Notes under the pieces: model-generated
What the model was told of the DNA's origin: nothing
Seen by the model: the letters and a program-made list of their open reading frames with translations, nothing else
Database searches by the model: none
In this document: one piece after another, positions 1 to 7,444 of the stretch
Numbering within the stretch: position 1 is the stretch's first letter
Layout of the letters: every line of letters begins with the position of its first letter
Assembly (NCBI GenBank): GCA_021783935.1
Contig: JAJXTK010000051.1
Span: 1 to 16,112, forward strand
Direction: 5' to 3'
Source: Myxococcales bacterium
Lineage (GTDB): Bacteria; Myxococcota_A; Polyangia; Polyangiales; JADJMO01
DNA length: 16,112 nt
Translations under genes and position numbers: made by a program

Positions 1-1050
1 GACGGCGCGCGCGGCGCGCTCGTCCTCCTTGCCGGGGAGCGCGGCCAGCACGGCCCCGCCGCCGGCGGCCGCGGCGATCGCGCCGCGGATGGTCCACAGC
101 GACAGGCTCGCGCGCGCGGCGACCTCGGCCGTCGAGGCGATTTCCTTCGGCGCGACCAAGGCGCCGAGCGCGGCCCCGCCCGCGAGCACCAACGCGCCGA
201 CCAGCGCGCGCATCGGCGCGCATGCGTCCTGGCCTCGCGGGACGTTGGCGCTGCGCAACAGCCACGTCGCTCCGACAGCGAGCGCAGGCGCCGCGCCGAC
301 GGCGACGCCGCGCGAGCCGACGCACGCCGCGACGCCCAGCGCGCCGAGCACCGCCCACGGGGTGCGCGCCGCCCAGCCGAGCGTGGCGCCGTCGTCGCTG
401 CGATCGAAGGCCGCGACGGCGAGGCCGCCGAGCGCGACGGCGAACGCGCCCATCGTCGCGGCGTCGCCGAGCACCAGGCGCCCTTGCACGAGCACCATCG
501 GCATCGTCGCGAACGCCGCGCCCGTGTACAGCCCCGCCCGCCCGTCGATGAGACGCCCGACCGCGAGCGTCGCCACGATGGCGCCCGCGAGGATCCAGAG
601 CGCCAGCGGGATGCGCCCCGCCGACTCGGTGACGCCGAACACGCGAAAGCCAAGCGCGACGGTCTGCACCATCATCGACGGCCGCATCACCTCGCCGACG
701 CGACTGACGTCGGTGCCGCAGGCGGCGAGATCGAACTTGCCCGAGGCGGCGGCGCGATGACAGCCGAGGTCGGCGAGCGTCAGCTCGTAGGGGTCCCAGA
801 TGCCGAGCTGGGTGATCCCGCGGAACAAGAGCAGCCCGGCGATCACGAGCACCGCGGCGGCCGCGATCAGGAGCGGCTTGCGCGCGCGGGGAGGGGCGGG
901 CTCGCCCGCGAGGATCTCCGTCTCGGGGTGCTGCGGGGGGCGCTCGCTCGGCCGAGGCGAGGGGGGCGCAGCCTCGCGCGCCTCCCGGTCGCTCGCGGCG
1001 GTGGGCTCTTGCGCGGCTTGGGGGGGCTGTTCGCGATCGGCGGCGTCCAC
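1..1050 (-). CDS. GT39/ArnT-like membrane glycosyltransferase, N-terminal part (C-terminus beyond left edge)
   Basis: The frame is open from a GTG at 1050 to the window edge, giving 350 visible residues. An in-frame TAG at 1063-1065 lies just upstream, so this GTG is the first possible start; no clear Shine-Dalgarno precedes it. The first ~58 residues are Pro/Glu/Arg-rich and probably cytoplasmic. A hydrophobic segment follows at ~60-76, then the luminal-loop motif GIWDPYELT (83-91, D86 and E89). A stretch RPSMMVQTVALGFRVFGV..SAGRIPLALW (123-152) matches the 'KPP..fGvse.aaRlP' block of GT39/PMT_2 enzymes, and RLVLGDAATM (191-200, D196) fits the later conserved Asp motif. Many further hydrophobic helices follow. 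Family members move sugars from polyprenyl-phosphate donors to lipid or protein acceptors on the outer face of the inner membrane; the acceptor here is unknown. The family call is good, the specific role open. Confidence 0.8.
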   Translation of the reverse strand, partial: MDAADREQPPQAAQEPTAASDREAREAAPPSPRPSERPPQHPETEILAGEPAPPRARKPLLIAAAAVLVIAGLLLFRGITQLGIWDPYELTLADLGCHRAAASGKFDLAACGTDVSRVGEVMRPSMMVQTVALGFRVFGVTESAGRIPLALWILAGAIVATLAVGRLIDGRAGLYTGAAFATMPMVLVQGRLVLGDAATMGAFAVALGGLAVAAFDRSDDGATLGWAARTPWAVLGALGVAACVGSRGVAVGAAPALAVGATWLLRSANVPRGQDACAPMRALVGALVLAGGAALGALVAPKEIASTAEVAARASLSLWTIRGAIAAAAGGGAVLAALPGKEDERAARAV

Positions 1051-1174
1051 GGCCCGCGGAAACTAGCAGGACGGCCCCCGCCCGGAGCGCCAATTTTCAG
1101 GCATGCACCGGCGAATCGCCGCGGCGGCGCGGGCGCGGCTCGCGACCAGGGGCGCGATCAACGACGAAAGCCGA

Positions 1175-1201
1175 CCGTGCGGTGCACGGCCGGCTTCGGC
1201 C
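1175..1201. repeat. Overlapping small inverted repeats downstream of rpsT
   Basis: Two short perfect hairpins overlap in the rpsT to glycosyltransferase gap. One is CCGTGC-GGT-GCACGG (1175-1189), the other GGCCG-GCTT-CGGCC (1188-1201). They share bases, so only one can form at a time. They may add to termination after rpsT or belong to the leader of the glycosyltransferase mRNA. Nothing else was identified between 1051 and 1174. Confidence 0.35.
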
Positions 1202-1211
1202 AACACGAGGG

Positions 1212-1236
1212 CGGCGGGGTGACGCTCACCCCGTCG
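1212..1236 (-). terminator. Candidate terminator hairpin after rpsT
   Basis: An 11-bp stem with one G-T pair closes on a 3-nt CGC loop; the inner part is GGGGTGA-CGC-TCACCCC. On the minus strand it begins 4 nt after the rpsT stop codon. There is no real U-run behind it, only a short GTGTT, so it is a hairpin-type terminator or mRNA 3'-end stabiliser rather than a textbook intrinsic terminator. Confidence 0.5.
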
Positions 1237-1240
1237 GCGA

Positions 1241-1507
1241 TCACGCCCCGAGCTTCGCGACCTGCGCGGCCAGGCGGCCGATCGTGCGCGACGCGGCGCG
1301 GCGGTGGATCGCGCCCTTCGACGACGCCTGATCGAGCTTCTTCGTCGCGAGCTGCAGCGCGGCCGTCGCGGCCGCCTTGTCCTTCGCGGCGACGGCGACG
1401 CGGACCTTCTTCACGAAGGAGCGCACCGCGCTCGTCACGGCATTGTTGCGGTTGGTGCGGACGATCCGCTGACGGTTGCGCTTCTCGGCCGACGGGTGAT
1501 TCGCCAC
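1241..1507 (-). CDS. rpsT: 30S ribosomal protein S20 (bS20)
   Basis: This 88-residue, strongly basic protein starts MANHPSAEKRNRQ and continues with RTNRNNAVTSAVRSFVKKV and ASSKGAIHRRAASRTIGRLA. These are the conserved blocks of bS20, including the Lys/Arg-rich N-terminus and the C-terminal 'KGxIHxxxAxRxxSRL' type segment. Length is normal for the family. It binds 16S rRNA in the body of the small subunit and acts during 30S assembly. The start codon is GTG at 1507, supported by a GGAGAG Shine-Dalgarno five bases upstream (1513-1518). The gene is monocistronic here, with its own promoter at 1581-1608 and a hairpin after the stop. It is divergent from the TPR-peptidase gene. In E. coli, S20 uses a UUG start and represses its own translation; the non-ATG start fits that style, but autoregulation is not shown here. 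Confidence 0.97.
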   Translation of the reverse strand: MANHPSAEKRNRQRIVRTNRNNAVTSAVRSFVKKVRVAVAAKDKAAATAALQLATKKLDQASSKGAIHRRAASRTIGRLAAQVAKLGA

Positions 1508-1512
1508 GATTG

Positions 1513-1518
1513 CTCTCC
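1513..1518 (-). promoter_or_regulatory. Shine-Dalgarno site deciding the GTG start of rpsT
   Basis: GGAGAG on the minus strand lies five bases before the GTG at 1507. It selects this start over longer overlapping frames on the same strand. Confidence 0.75.
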
Positions 1519-1580
1519 AGGAACGTCATTCCGCGACCCGATCGAGCCGATGCGGGTGGGCGCGGAAGTCAGGGCGCGGC

Positions 1581-1608
1581 AACATAGCGGAACCGTCGAG
1601 ATCGTCAA
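1581..1608 (-). promoter_or_regulatory. Sigma-70-type promoter of rpsT
   Basis: On the minus strand TTGACG (1608-1603) is followed after 16 bp by TATGTT (1586-1581). The -35 box matches 5 of 6 consensus bases and the -10 box 4 of 6, which stands out in such GC-rich DNA. Transcription would start near 1574, giving a leader of about 67 nt that contains the rpsT Shine-Dalgarno. Activity is inferred from sequence only. Confidence 0.6.
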
Positions 1609-1690
1609 GCCGATACTGGACGGACGACCATCCTCGCCCCGGGCGGTCCATGATTCGCGAGCGTCGATCGTCCTACGCTCGGATCCGCTC

Positions 1691-4588
1691 ATGAAACGCA
1701 CGCCGCTCCGCCTGCTCCGCCGCCTCTCCGCCCTGACGCTCCTCTTCGCCGCGACGGCGCTCGCGCCGATGGCCCACGCAGGGGACGCCGGCATGAAGCC
1801 CGCCGGCGCCAGCGCGAAGCCCGCGCCGACCGGCAAGCTCGCGAGCGGCCTCGAGGCGCTCGAGAAGTCCGACTACGCGACCGCAGAGGCCGATCTCAAG
1901 GCGGTCTCGGGCAAGGACGCCGCCAAGGCGACCGTCGGCCTCGCGCACCTGCAGTATGACACGGGCCGGTACGCCGAGGCCGAGGCGAGCGCGAAGAAGG
2001 GCGCGGGGCTGGCGGGCGCGGACGCCGAGACGAAGTACGACGCGATCGGCTGGCAGGGGATGGCCATGCTCGCGACCGGGCGGATCGAAGAGGCGATCAA
2101 GCTCGCCGAGCCGCTCGACGACGAGCAGAAGGCGCCGCGCGCGCGCATGGTGCTCGTCGACGCGTACTTGCGCAAAGGCGATCGCGACGCCGCGCGACAG
2201 TCGGCCGACAAGCTCCAGGCCGACAGCGAGGGGGACGCCGACGAGGTCTACAAGAACGCGTGGGCGCTCGCGTGCGTCGGGCGGGTCTCGCACCTGGTGC
2301 GCGACGTGAAGTACGCGAACGGCACCTTCAAGGAGGCGCAGCACGCGCACAAGAACGACGTCGAGGCCAACCTGTACTGGGCGCGCCTCTTCCTCGACTA
2401 CTACGACCCGGGCCACGCCGAAGCGAGCGTGCGCGACGTGCTCTCGGTCGCGCCGAACGACGCGATGGCGCACGTGCTGCTCGCCGAGATCAAGCTGGAA
2501 CAGAGCTTCGATTGGGACGCAGCCGAGAAGGAGCTCGACACCGCCCTCAAGGTCAACCCGAAGCTCGCGCGCGCCCACTTCGTGCGCGCGTCGCTGCGGC
2601 TCCACGACCTCGACATCGCGAGCGCCGAGGCCGAGGTGCGCAAGGGGCTCGCCATCGATCCGAACGATCTCGAGCTGCTCTCGCTCGAGGCGGCCGCGCG
2701 CTTCCTCGACGACGACCTCGTCGGCTACGCGAAGGCGAAGGACGAGGTGCTCAAGAAGCGCAACCCCGTCTTCGGCGACTTCTTCGTCGTGGTCGGCGAC
2801 TTCGCCGAGTGGGAGCATCGCTACGACGATCTCGTCGGCATGATGGCCGAGGCGACCAAGATCGATCCGCGCAACGGCAAGGCCTGGGGGGAGCTCGGCT
2901 TCAACCTCTTGCGCCGCGGCGACGAGAAGGAAGGGCGCGCCGCGCTCGAAGCCGGCTACAAGGTCGACAAGTTCAACGTGCGCCTCGTGAACATGTTGAA
3001 CCTGTACGAGAAGACGATCGACAAGGACTTCGGCCTCTACGACGGCACCGGCGCGGCGAGCACGCTGCGCTTCCGCTTCCAAAAGGACGAGGCGCCGCTG
3101 CTCGGCCACTATGTCCCCAAGACGCTCGGCGCCGCCTGGGGCGTGATGGTGAAGAAGTACGGCTTCACGCCGAAGAACCCCGTGCAGATCGAGGTCTACC
3201 CGAAGCGGGAGCAGTTCAGCGTGCGCACCGCGGGGCTGCCGAGCATCGGGCCGACGGGGGTGTGCTTCGGCCGCGTGATCACGGCGGTGTCGCCGAAGAA
3301 CGAGGCGGCCAACTGGGGGCTCGTGCTCTGGCACGAGCTCGGGCACGTCTTCGCGATTCAGCTCTCGAAGAGCCACGTGCCGCGCTGGTTCACCGAGGGG
3401 CTCAGCGAGTACGAGACGATCGTCACGCGCCCCGAGTGGCACCGCGATCTCGATCCGCAGCTGTGGCTCGGGCTGAGGGCCAACCGCCTGCCGAAGGTCG
3501 CCGAGATGAACCGCGCCTTCACGCACGCCAAGACGCAGGGGGACGTCGTGACGGCGTACTACGCCTCGTCGCAGATGGTCGTCTACGTCGCCGACCGGTA
3601 CGGCTTCCCGAAGATCGTCGAGATGCTGAGGCTCTGGGGCGAGGGCAAGAAGACGGACGCCGTCGTGAACACCGCGCTCGGGGTTTCGGCCGATCAGCTC
3701 GACGCCGATTTCCGCGCGTGGGTGAAGAAGCGGCTCGCCCGCTACGACGGGCAGTTCATGTTCGACCCGGCCGGCATCGCCGAGGTCGACGACGCGAAGA
3801 AGGCTTCCGAAGGCGCGCCGCAAGATGGGCAGAAGCGCGCGGAGTACGCCGCGGCGCTGTTCGTCGGCCGCGACTTCAAGCTCGCCGACACGGTCGCCAA
3901 GGAGGCGATCGGCCTCGATCCGAAGCAGCAGCTCGCGCACTACATCCTCGCGAAGCTCGCCTTCGGGCTGCGCAAGGACCCCGTCGAGACGCGCGCCCAC
4001 GTCGACGCGATCGTCGCCGCCGGCGGCGACGGCTTCACGGTCGAGAACATGCTCGCCGATCTCGCCGAGGCCTCGAAGGACTCCAAGGCGGCGCGCGCGG
4101 CGCTCGAGAAGGCGGTCAAGTTCGATCCCACGCAGTTCGGCCCGTACACCGATCTCTACGAGCTCGCGGTCGCCGACAAGCGCGACGACGACGCGCTCGA
4201 GCTGTTGCGCAAGATGGCGAGGCTCGATCCGAACGAGCGGCTGCCGTGGAAGCAGCTGCTCGCCGAGCTCGTGAAGCGGAGCCTGTGGGACGAGGCGATC
4301 CTCGTCGGCGAGGGGGCCGTCTTCGTCGACGTCTACGCGCCCGAGGTGCACGGCTACTACGCGCGCGCCCTCGCGATGAAGGGGCGCTACAAGGACGCCC
4401 ACGACGAGGTCGAAGGCGGCCTCGCGGCGGCGCCGAAGCCCGAGGGGGAGGCGCTGTTGCGGGTCGAGTCGGCGCGGATCTATCGGCTCGAGAAGAACGA
4501 CGCGAAGGCCAAGGGCGAGCTCGACGCCGCGCTCAAGCTCGATCCGAAGAACGCCGAGGGGCTCGCGCTCAAGGCGACGATCAAGTAG
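1691..4588 (+). CDS. Exported TPR protein with central HExxH (peptidase MA-type) metallopeptidase domain
   Basis: The protein has 965 residues from ATG 1691. Residues 1-30 form a Sec signal peptide (MKRTPLRLLRRL, a hydrophobic core, then AHA|G). Residues ~40-460 are helical TPR-like repeats, with motifs such as LYWARLFLDYYDPGHAEASV and AHVLLAEIKLEQSFDWDAAEKELDTAL split over two helices. The centre holds HELGH (548-552) with WFTEGLSEYE following. H548 and H552 are the likely zinc ligands, E549 the catalytic base and E569 the third ligand, as in gluzincin/peptidase_MA proteins. A second TPR block fills ~700-965. Such proteins are common in Myxococcota and related groups; substrates are unknown. 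The frame stays open upstream to 1304, but that part runs antisense through rpsT and lacks a signal peptide, so it is excluded. The likely location is periplasm or cell surface. The neighbours give no functional hint. Confidence 0.88.
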   Translation: MKRTPLRLLRRLSALTLLFAATALAPMAHAGDAGMKPAGASAKPAPTGKLASGLEALEKSDYATAEADLKAVSGKDAAKATVGLAHLQYDTGRYAEAEASAKKGAGLAGADAETKYDAIGWQGMAMLATGRIEEAIKLAEPLDDEQKAPRARMVLVDAYLRKGDRDAARQSADKLQADSEGDADEVYKNAWALACVGRVSHLVRDVKYANGTFKEAQHAHKNDVEANLYWARLFLDYYDPGHAEASVRDVLSVAPNDAMAHVLLAEIKLEQSFDWDAAEKELDTALKVNPKLARAHFVRASLRLHDLDIASAEAEVRKGLAIDPNDLELLSLEAAARFLDDDLVGYAKAKDEVLKKRNPVFGDFFVVVGDFAEWEHRYDDLVGMMAEATKIDPRNGKAWGELGFNLLRRGDEKEGRAALEAGYKVDKFNVRLVNMLNLYEKTIDKDFGLYDGTGAASTLRFRFQKDEAPLLGHYVPKTLGAAWGVMVKKYGFTPKNPVQIEVYPKREQFSVRTAGLPSIGPTGVCFGRVITAVSPKNEAANWGLVLWHELGHVFAIQLSKSHVPRWFTEGLSEYETIVTRPEWHRDLDPQLWLGLRANRLPKVAEMNRAFTHAKTQGDVVTAYYASSQMVVYVADRYGFPKIVEMLRLWGEGKKTDAVVNTALGVSADQLDADFRAWVKKRLARYDGQFMFDPAGIAEVDDAKKASEGAPQDGQKRAEYAAALFVGRDFKLADTVAKEAIGLDPKQQLAHYILAKLAFGLRKDPVETRAHVDAIVAAGGDGFTVENMLADLAEASKDSKAARAALEKAVKFDPTQFGPYTDLYELAVADKRDDDALELLRKMARLDPNERLPWKQLLAELVKRSLWDEAILVGEGAVFVDVYAPEVHGYYARALAMKGRYKDAHDEVEGGLAAAPKPEGEALLRVESARIYRLEKNDAKAKGELDAALKLDPKNAEGLALKATIK

Positions 4589-4606
4589 CGCGGCGAGCCG
4601 CCGCGC
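4588..4606. terminator. Candidate bidirectional terminator hairpin between convergent genes
   Basis: A perfect 8-bp GC stem GCGCGGCG-AGC-CGCCGCGC overlaps the last base of the TPR-peptidase stop codon. It lies 12 bp beyond the stop of the convergent gene at 4619. The position between two convergent genes separated by 30 bp supports a shared terminator. No U-run is visible on either strand. Confidence 0.45.
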
Positions 4607-4618
4607 GGCCTCGCCCGC

Positions 4619-5398
4619 TCACGTCCGACTCGACACCGGCGCGCCCGACGACGGGGGCGCGGGGGGCTCGGCGGCGGCGCGCGTGATGGTCGCGTACATC
4701 TGGCTGAGCACGGCGATCTGCGCGTCGAGCAGCTGCGGCTCGAAGCGCGGCGGGCTGTAGTTGGTGGCGACGAGCCCGCCGGGGCGGCACTCGAGGATGC
4801 CGCGCCACTGCGACTGCACGAGCAGCTGCCGCAGCGGGAGCGGCAGCGCCATGACCGCATCCTCGCGCGTCGGCGTCGCGATCTCGTAGTGCGCTTCGAA
4901 GACCGCGTCGGCGACGGTGCCGCGCACGCCGCGGCCGTAGGTCCGCCGCATCAAGTTCTGCCGCTCGCGGTAGCGCCAGCGCGAGAGCGTGCTCGGCGTG
5001 CGGCGAGCGTTGAAGATCGCGCGCAGCTCGTCGATCGCCTCGGGCTGAAGGCGCGAGCGGATCGCGGCGCGGTACTTGAGCCGGTCGCTCGTGAGGAAGT
5101 AGACGATGAACGGCTGCAGCGGCTTGCCGGGGCCGCTCTCGGCGAACAGCTCGGCGATCCACAGCCACGAGTCGGTGAACCGCGCGCGGATCTCCCGGCC
5201 GATCTGCACGGGGTGGAACAGGAAGACGAACGGCGACCACCCCTGGAACCACGAGACGTCGGGCTGAGGGTTGAACTCGTAGCCGCGGGCCGCGACCCAC
5301 GCCTCCATCGCGCGCCGCGCGGCGATGGGGTCCATGGGCTCCTGCGCGAGCGCGCGCTTGTCCCAGCCTGGTGGGGGCGGAGGATAGACCGACGGCAT
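4619..5398 (-). CDS. Uncharacterised protein, tandem paralog 1
   Basis: This 259-residue soluble-looking protein has no signal peptide or clear membrane helix. It opens with a proline-rich tag, MPSVYPPPPPGW. A conserved core is shared with the gene immediately upstream (5434-6129): ARGYEFNPQPDVSWFQGWSP, then FVFLFHPVQIGREIRARF, FLTSDRLKYRAAIRS, FEAHYEIATPTREDA and PLRQLLVQSQWRGILECRPGGLV. I do not recognise the family and assign no function. It differs from its paralog by an Arg-rich segment around residues 125-160 (SRWRYRERQNLMRRTYGRG) and by a longer Ala/Pro/Ser C-terminal tail. The start ATG gives an N-terminus matching that of the paralog; the Shine-Dalgarno is weak. The 35-bp gap to the upstream paralog suggests co-transcription, with this gene second. 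Confidence 0.8.
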   Translation of the reverse strand: MPSVYPPPPPGWDKRALAQEPMDPIAARRAMEAWVAARGYEFNPQPDVSWFQGWSPFVFLFHPVQIGREIRARFTDSWLWIAELFAESGPGKPLQPFIVYFLTSDRLKYRAAIRSRLQPEAIDELRAIFNARRTPSTLSRWRYRERQNLMRRTYGRGVRGTVADAVFEAHYEIATPTREDAVMALPLPLRQLLVQSQWRGILECRPGGLVATNYSPPRFEPQLLDAQIAVLSQMYATITRAAAEPPAPPSSGAPVSSRT

Positions 5399-5433
5399 GC
5401 TCGCTCAGGCTAACAGACCCTCGACGCCGCACG

Positions 5434-6129
5434 TCACGGAGGCGGCGTGACGGCGTGGGGGTACTGCGTCGCGGCTCGGTAGATCTGGCCGAACCAGGCC
5501 AATGTCCCGTCGAGCGAGACCGGGTCGAAGCCGGGCCGATCGAACATCGCGCACACGAGCCCGCCGGCCCGCAGCTCGAGGACGCCGCGGAAGCCGCCCT
5601 GCAACAGCTGCTGGCGGAGCGGCATCGTGAGCGCTGCGCTTGCCTCCTCGCGGGTCGGCACGGCGACGTCGAAGCGCGCTTCGAACGCAGGGTCGCCGAT
5701 GACGCCGCCGACGGCCGGCTTGGGGCTGCCGAAGAGGTCGTCGAGGCCGCGCGAGAGCTCCGAGACGAGGCCGCCGGTCGACTTCGAGCGGATCGCCGCG
5801 CGATAGGCGAGCTTGGGCGATGTGAGGAAGCACGTGAGGTGACGATCCTCGCCGGCGACCTCCTTCACCGCGTCCCCCTCGAAGGCCTCGACGACCCAGA
5901 CCATGGCCTCGCCGGCGCTCATGCGCAGCTCGCGACCCACGCGCTGAATCGGGAACAGGAACGAGAACGGTGCCCACGCTCGGTACCAGGCGAGGTCGGC
6001 GGCGGGGCTGAGAAAATAGCCGCGCTGGCGCGCCCACTCGGCCAGCGCGCGCTCGTGCGCGTACGGATCGGGCGGCGTTGCGGCTGGCGGGAACCCTCCC
6101 CCGGGCGGCGGCGGCGGATAGTGGGCCAT
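5434..6129 (-). CDS. Uncharacterised protein, tandem paralog 2
   Basis: The protein has 231 residues, starts MAHYPPPPPGGGF and ends in a short VTPPP tail. It aligns along its whole length with the neighbouring gene at 4619-5398. Shared blocks are RQRGYFLSPAADLAWYRAWAPFSFLFPIQRVGRELR, FLTSPKLAYRAAIRSK, FEARFDVAVPTREEA, PLRQQLLQGGFRGVLELRAGGLV and a C-terminal F.QIYRA helix. These are clearly products of a tandem duplication that has since diverged substantially. The frame extends upstream to 6252, but the ATG at 6129 matches the paralog's N-terminus and avoids an unlikely Arg/Cys-rich extension. A GAGG lies ~15 bases upstream, so the ribosome site is weak. The function is unknown. The repeated 'FLTSxKLxYRAAIRS' and 'PTREEA..PLRQ.L' blocks are likely structural core elements. 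The gene is divergent from the acyl-CoA dehydrogenase gene. Confidence 0.8.
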   Translation of the reverse strand: MAHYPPPPPGGGFPPAATPPDPYAHERALAEWARQRGYFLSPAADLAWYRAWAPFSFLFPIQRVGRELRMSAGEAMVWVVEAFEGDAVKEVAGEDRHLTCFLTSPKLAYRAAIRSKSTGGLVSELSRGLDDLFGSPKPAVGGVIGDPAFEARFDVAVPTREEASAALTMPLRQQLLQGGFRGVLELRAGGLVCAMFDRPGFDPVSLDGTLAWFGQIYRAATQYPHAVTPPP

Positions 6130-6217
6130 CGGTGCGAATCTACACCTCGACCGCGCGCTCGCCATGGTGCGCAATGAACCGACGCCGACGCGGTCCACGC
6201 AGGTCGAAGAGCACGGA

Positions 6218-6240
6218 CACTTCCGGTGGCGCCGGAAGTG
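6218..6240. promoter_or_regulatory. 23-bp perfect inverted repeat, candidate operator
   Basis: The arms CACTTCCGG and CCGGAAGTG are exact 9-bp reverse complements around a 5-bp spacer. The site lies 49 bp before the acyl-CoA dehydrogenase ATG, in the 160-bp gap shared with the divergent paralog pair. Size and symmetry fit a dimeric repressor site (for example TetR-type regulators of fatty-acid genes), but no regulator gene is in the window. A hairpin in a leader RNA is the alternative. Confidence 0.5.
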
Positions 6241-6251
6241 CTCCGCGCGCA

Positions 6252-6280
6252 TTGACCGGGATCCTCGGCAACCGTAAGCC
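6252..6280 (+). promoter_or_regulatory. Possible promoter of the acyl-CoA dehydrogenase gene
   Basis: TTGACC (6252-6257) is followed after 17 bp by TAAGCC (6275-6280). The -35 box is good and the -10 box poor. A start near 6287 would give an almost leaderless mRNA, which would fit the lack of a Shine-Dalgarno before 6290. The palindrome at 6218-6240 would then lie just upstream of the -35 box. This is tentative. Confidence 0.25.
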
Positions 6281-6289
6281 GCTCCGACG

Positions 6290-7441
6290 ATGGACTTCGA
6301 GCTCTCCGAGACTCACCAGCAACTGCGTGACAGCGTCCGTGACTTCGCCGAGCGCGAGGTCCGCCCGAAGGCCATCGAGTGGGACAAGCAGGAGCGCTTC
6401 CCGAGCGAGATCGTCCCGAAGCTCGCGGAGATGGGGCTGCTCGGCATCCGCGTGCCGGAGGAGTACGGCGGCGCCGCGATGGACACGCTGTCCTACGCGA
6501 TCAGCGTCGAGGAGATCGCGCGCGTCGACGGCTCGCTCGCGCTGACGGTCGCTTCGCACAACGGGCTAGGCACGGGGCACGTCCTCGCGTTCGGCAGCGA
6601 GGCGCAGAAGAAGAAGTACCTGCCGAAGGCGTGCTCGGGCGAGTGGCTCGCGGCCTGGGGGCTCACCGAGCCGGGCAGCGGCTCCGACGCCTCGGGCATG
6701 ACGACGACCGCCAAGCGCGACGCTTCGAGCCCCGATCACTGGATCATCAACGGCGCCAAGATGTTCATCACGCAGGGGTCGGTCGGCGGCTTCTGCGTCG
6801 TGCTCGCGAAGACGACCCCCGAGAAGAAGCAGAAGGGGATCACCGCGTTCATCGTCGAGCACGGCACGCCCGGCTTCAGCGCCAGCAAGCACCTCGAGAA
6901 GCTCGGCATGCGGTCGAGCGACACGTGCGAGCTCTCGTTCGAGGACGTGCGCGTGCACGACTCGCAGCGGCTCGGCGCCGTCGACCACGGCTTCCTCGAC
7001 ACGCTCACGATCCTCGATAAGGGGCGCGTCTCGATCGGCGCGCTCGCCCTCGGCCTCGGACGCGGGGCGCTCGAGCTCGCGATCGCGTACGCGAAGGAGC
7101 GCAAGCAGTTCGGCAAGCCGATCGCCGATTTTCAGGCGATCCAGTGGATGATCGCCGACAGCAAGGCGGAGCTCGATGCCGCCGCGCTGCTCGTCTACCG
7201 CGCCGCCGTGCTCGCCGACGCGGGCAGGCCGTTCTCGAGGGAGGCGAGCATGGGCAAGCTGTACGCGTCGGAGGCGGCGACGCGCGCCTGCCAGCGCGCC
7301 GTCCAGATCCACGGCGGCTACGGCTACACGCGCGAGTACCAAGTCGAGCGCCACCTGCGCGACGCGAAGCTGTGCGAGATCGGCGAAGGCACGAGCGAGG
7401 TTCAGCGCATGGTCATCGCGCGGCACGTGCTCGGCGGGTGA
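6290..7441 (+). CDS. Acyl-CoA dehydrogenase (FAD-dependent, short/branched-chain type)
   Basis: The 383-residue length and all blocks are typical of the family. Helical N-terminal domain: FELSETHQQLRDSVRDFAEREV. First signature and flavin/substrate loop: WGLTEPGSGSDASG (123-136). Beta domain: WIINGAKMFITQG (151-163). Flavin-contact and dimer region: RKQFGKPIADFQAIQWMIAD (271-290). Second signature: QIHGGYGYTREYQVERHLRDAK (339-360). E366 in IGEGTSEVQR is the catalytic base at the short/medium-chain position, although the usual Tyr before it is Gly. The enzyme makes trans-2-enoyl-CoA and passes electrons to electron-transfer flavoprotein. Chain-length preference cannot be read from sequence alone. 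The ATG at 6290 matches family N-termini; no clear Shine-Dalgarno precedes it. It is the first plus-strand gene of the acyl-CoA block and is followed by a 275-bp gap holding an intergenic repeat. Confidence 0.93.
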   Translation: MDFELSETHQQLRDSVRDFAEREVRPKAIEWDKQERFPSEIVPKLAEMGLLGIRVPEEYGGAAMDTLSYAISVEEIARVDGSLALTVASHNGLGTGHVLAFGSEAQKKKYLPKACSGEWLAAWGLTEPGSGSDASGMTTTAKRDASSPDHWIINGAKMFITQGSVGGFCVVLAKTTPEKKQKGITAFIVEHGTPGFSASKHLEKLGMRSSDTCELSFEDVRVHDSQRLGAVDHGFLDTLTILDKGRVSIGALALGLGRGALELAIAYAKERKQFGKPIADFQAIQWMIADSKAELDAAALLVYRAAVLADAGRPFSREASMGKLYASEAATRACQRAVQIHGGYGYTREYQVERHLRDAKLCEIGEGTSEVQRMVIARHVLGG

Positions 7442-7444
7442 GCG

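Noticed and set aside
29..760. Plus-strand open frame over the left edge
   Set aside because: Ala/Pro/Ser/Thr-rich shadow. The minus strand encodes a membrane protein with GT39 motifs over the same bases.
1051..1240. Possible small RNA or tRNA in the gap before the glycosyltransferase gene
   Set aside because: Only short hairpins were found; no cloverleaf, T-loop motif or promoter could be supported.
1304..1690. Upstream extension of the TPR-peptidase frame by 129 codons
   Set aside because: It is antisense to rpsT and would bury the signal peptide that starts at 1691.
1673..4402. Open frame of 909 codons antisense to the TPR-peptidase gene
   Set aside because: Its product is a low-information Arg/Val/Leu/Glu-rich chain with no motif. 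The plus strand carries clear TPR and HExxH motifs, so this is a GC-bias shadow.
2260..4686. Open frame of 808 codons on the plus strand in another frame of the TPR-peptidase gene
   Set aside because: Arg/Ala-rich shadow with no recognisable domain; the same bases encode the peptidase in the adjacent frame.
6130..6252. Upstream extension of paralog 2 by 41 codons
   Set aside because: The N-terminal YPPPPPG block shared with paralog 1 starts at 6129, and the extension has no counterpart in the other paralog.
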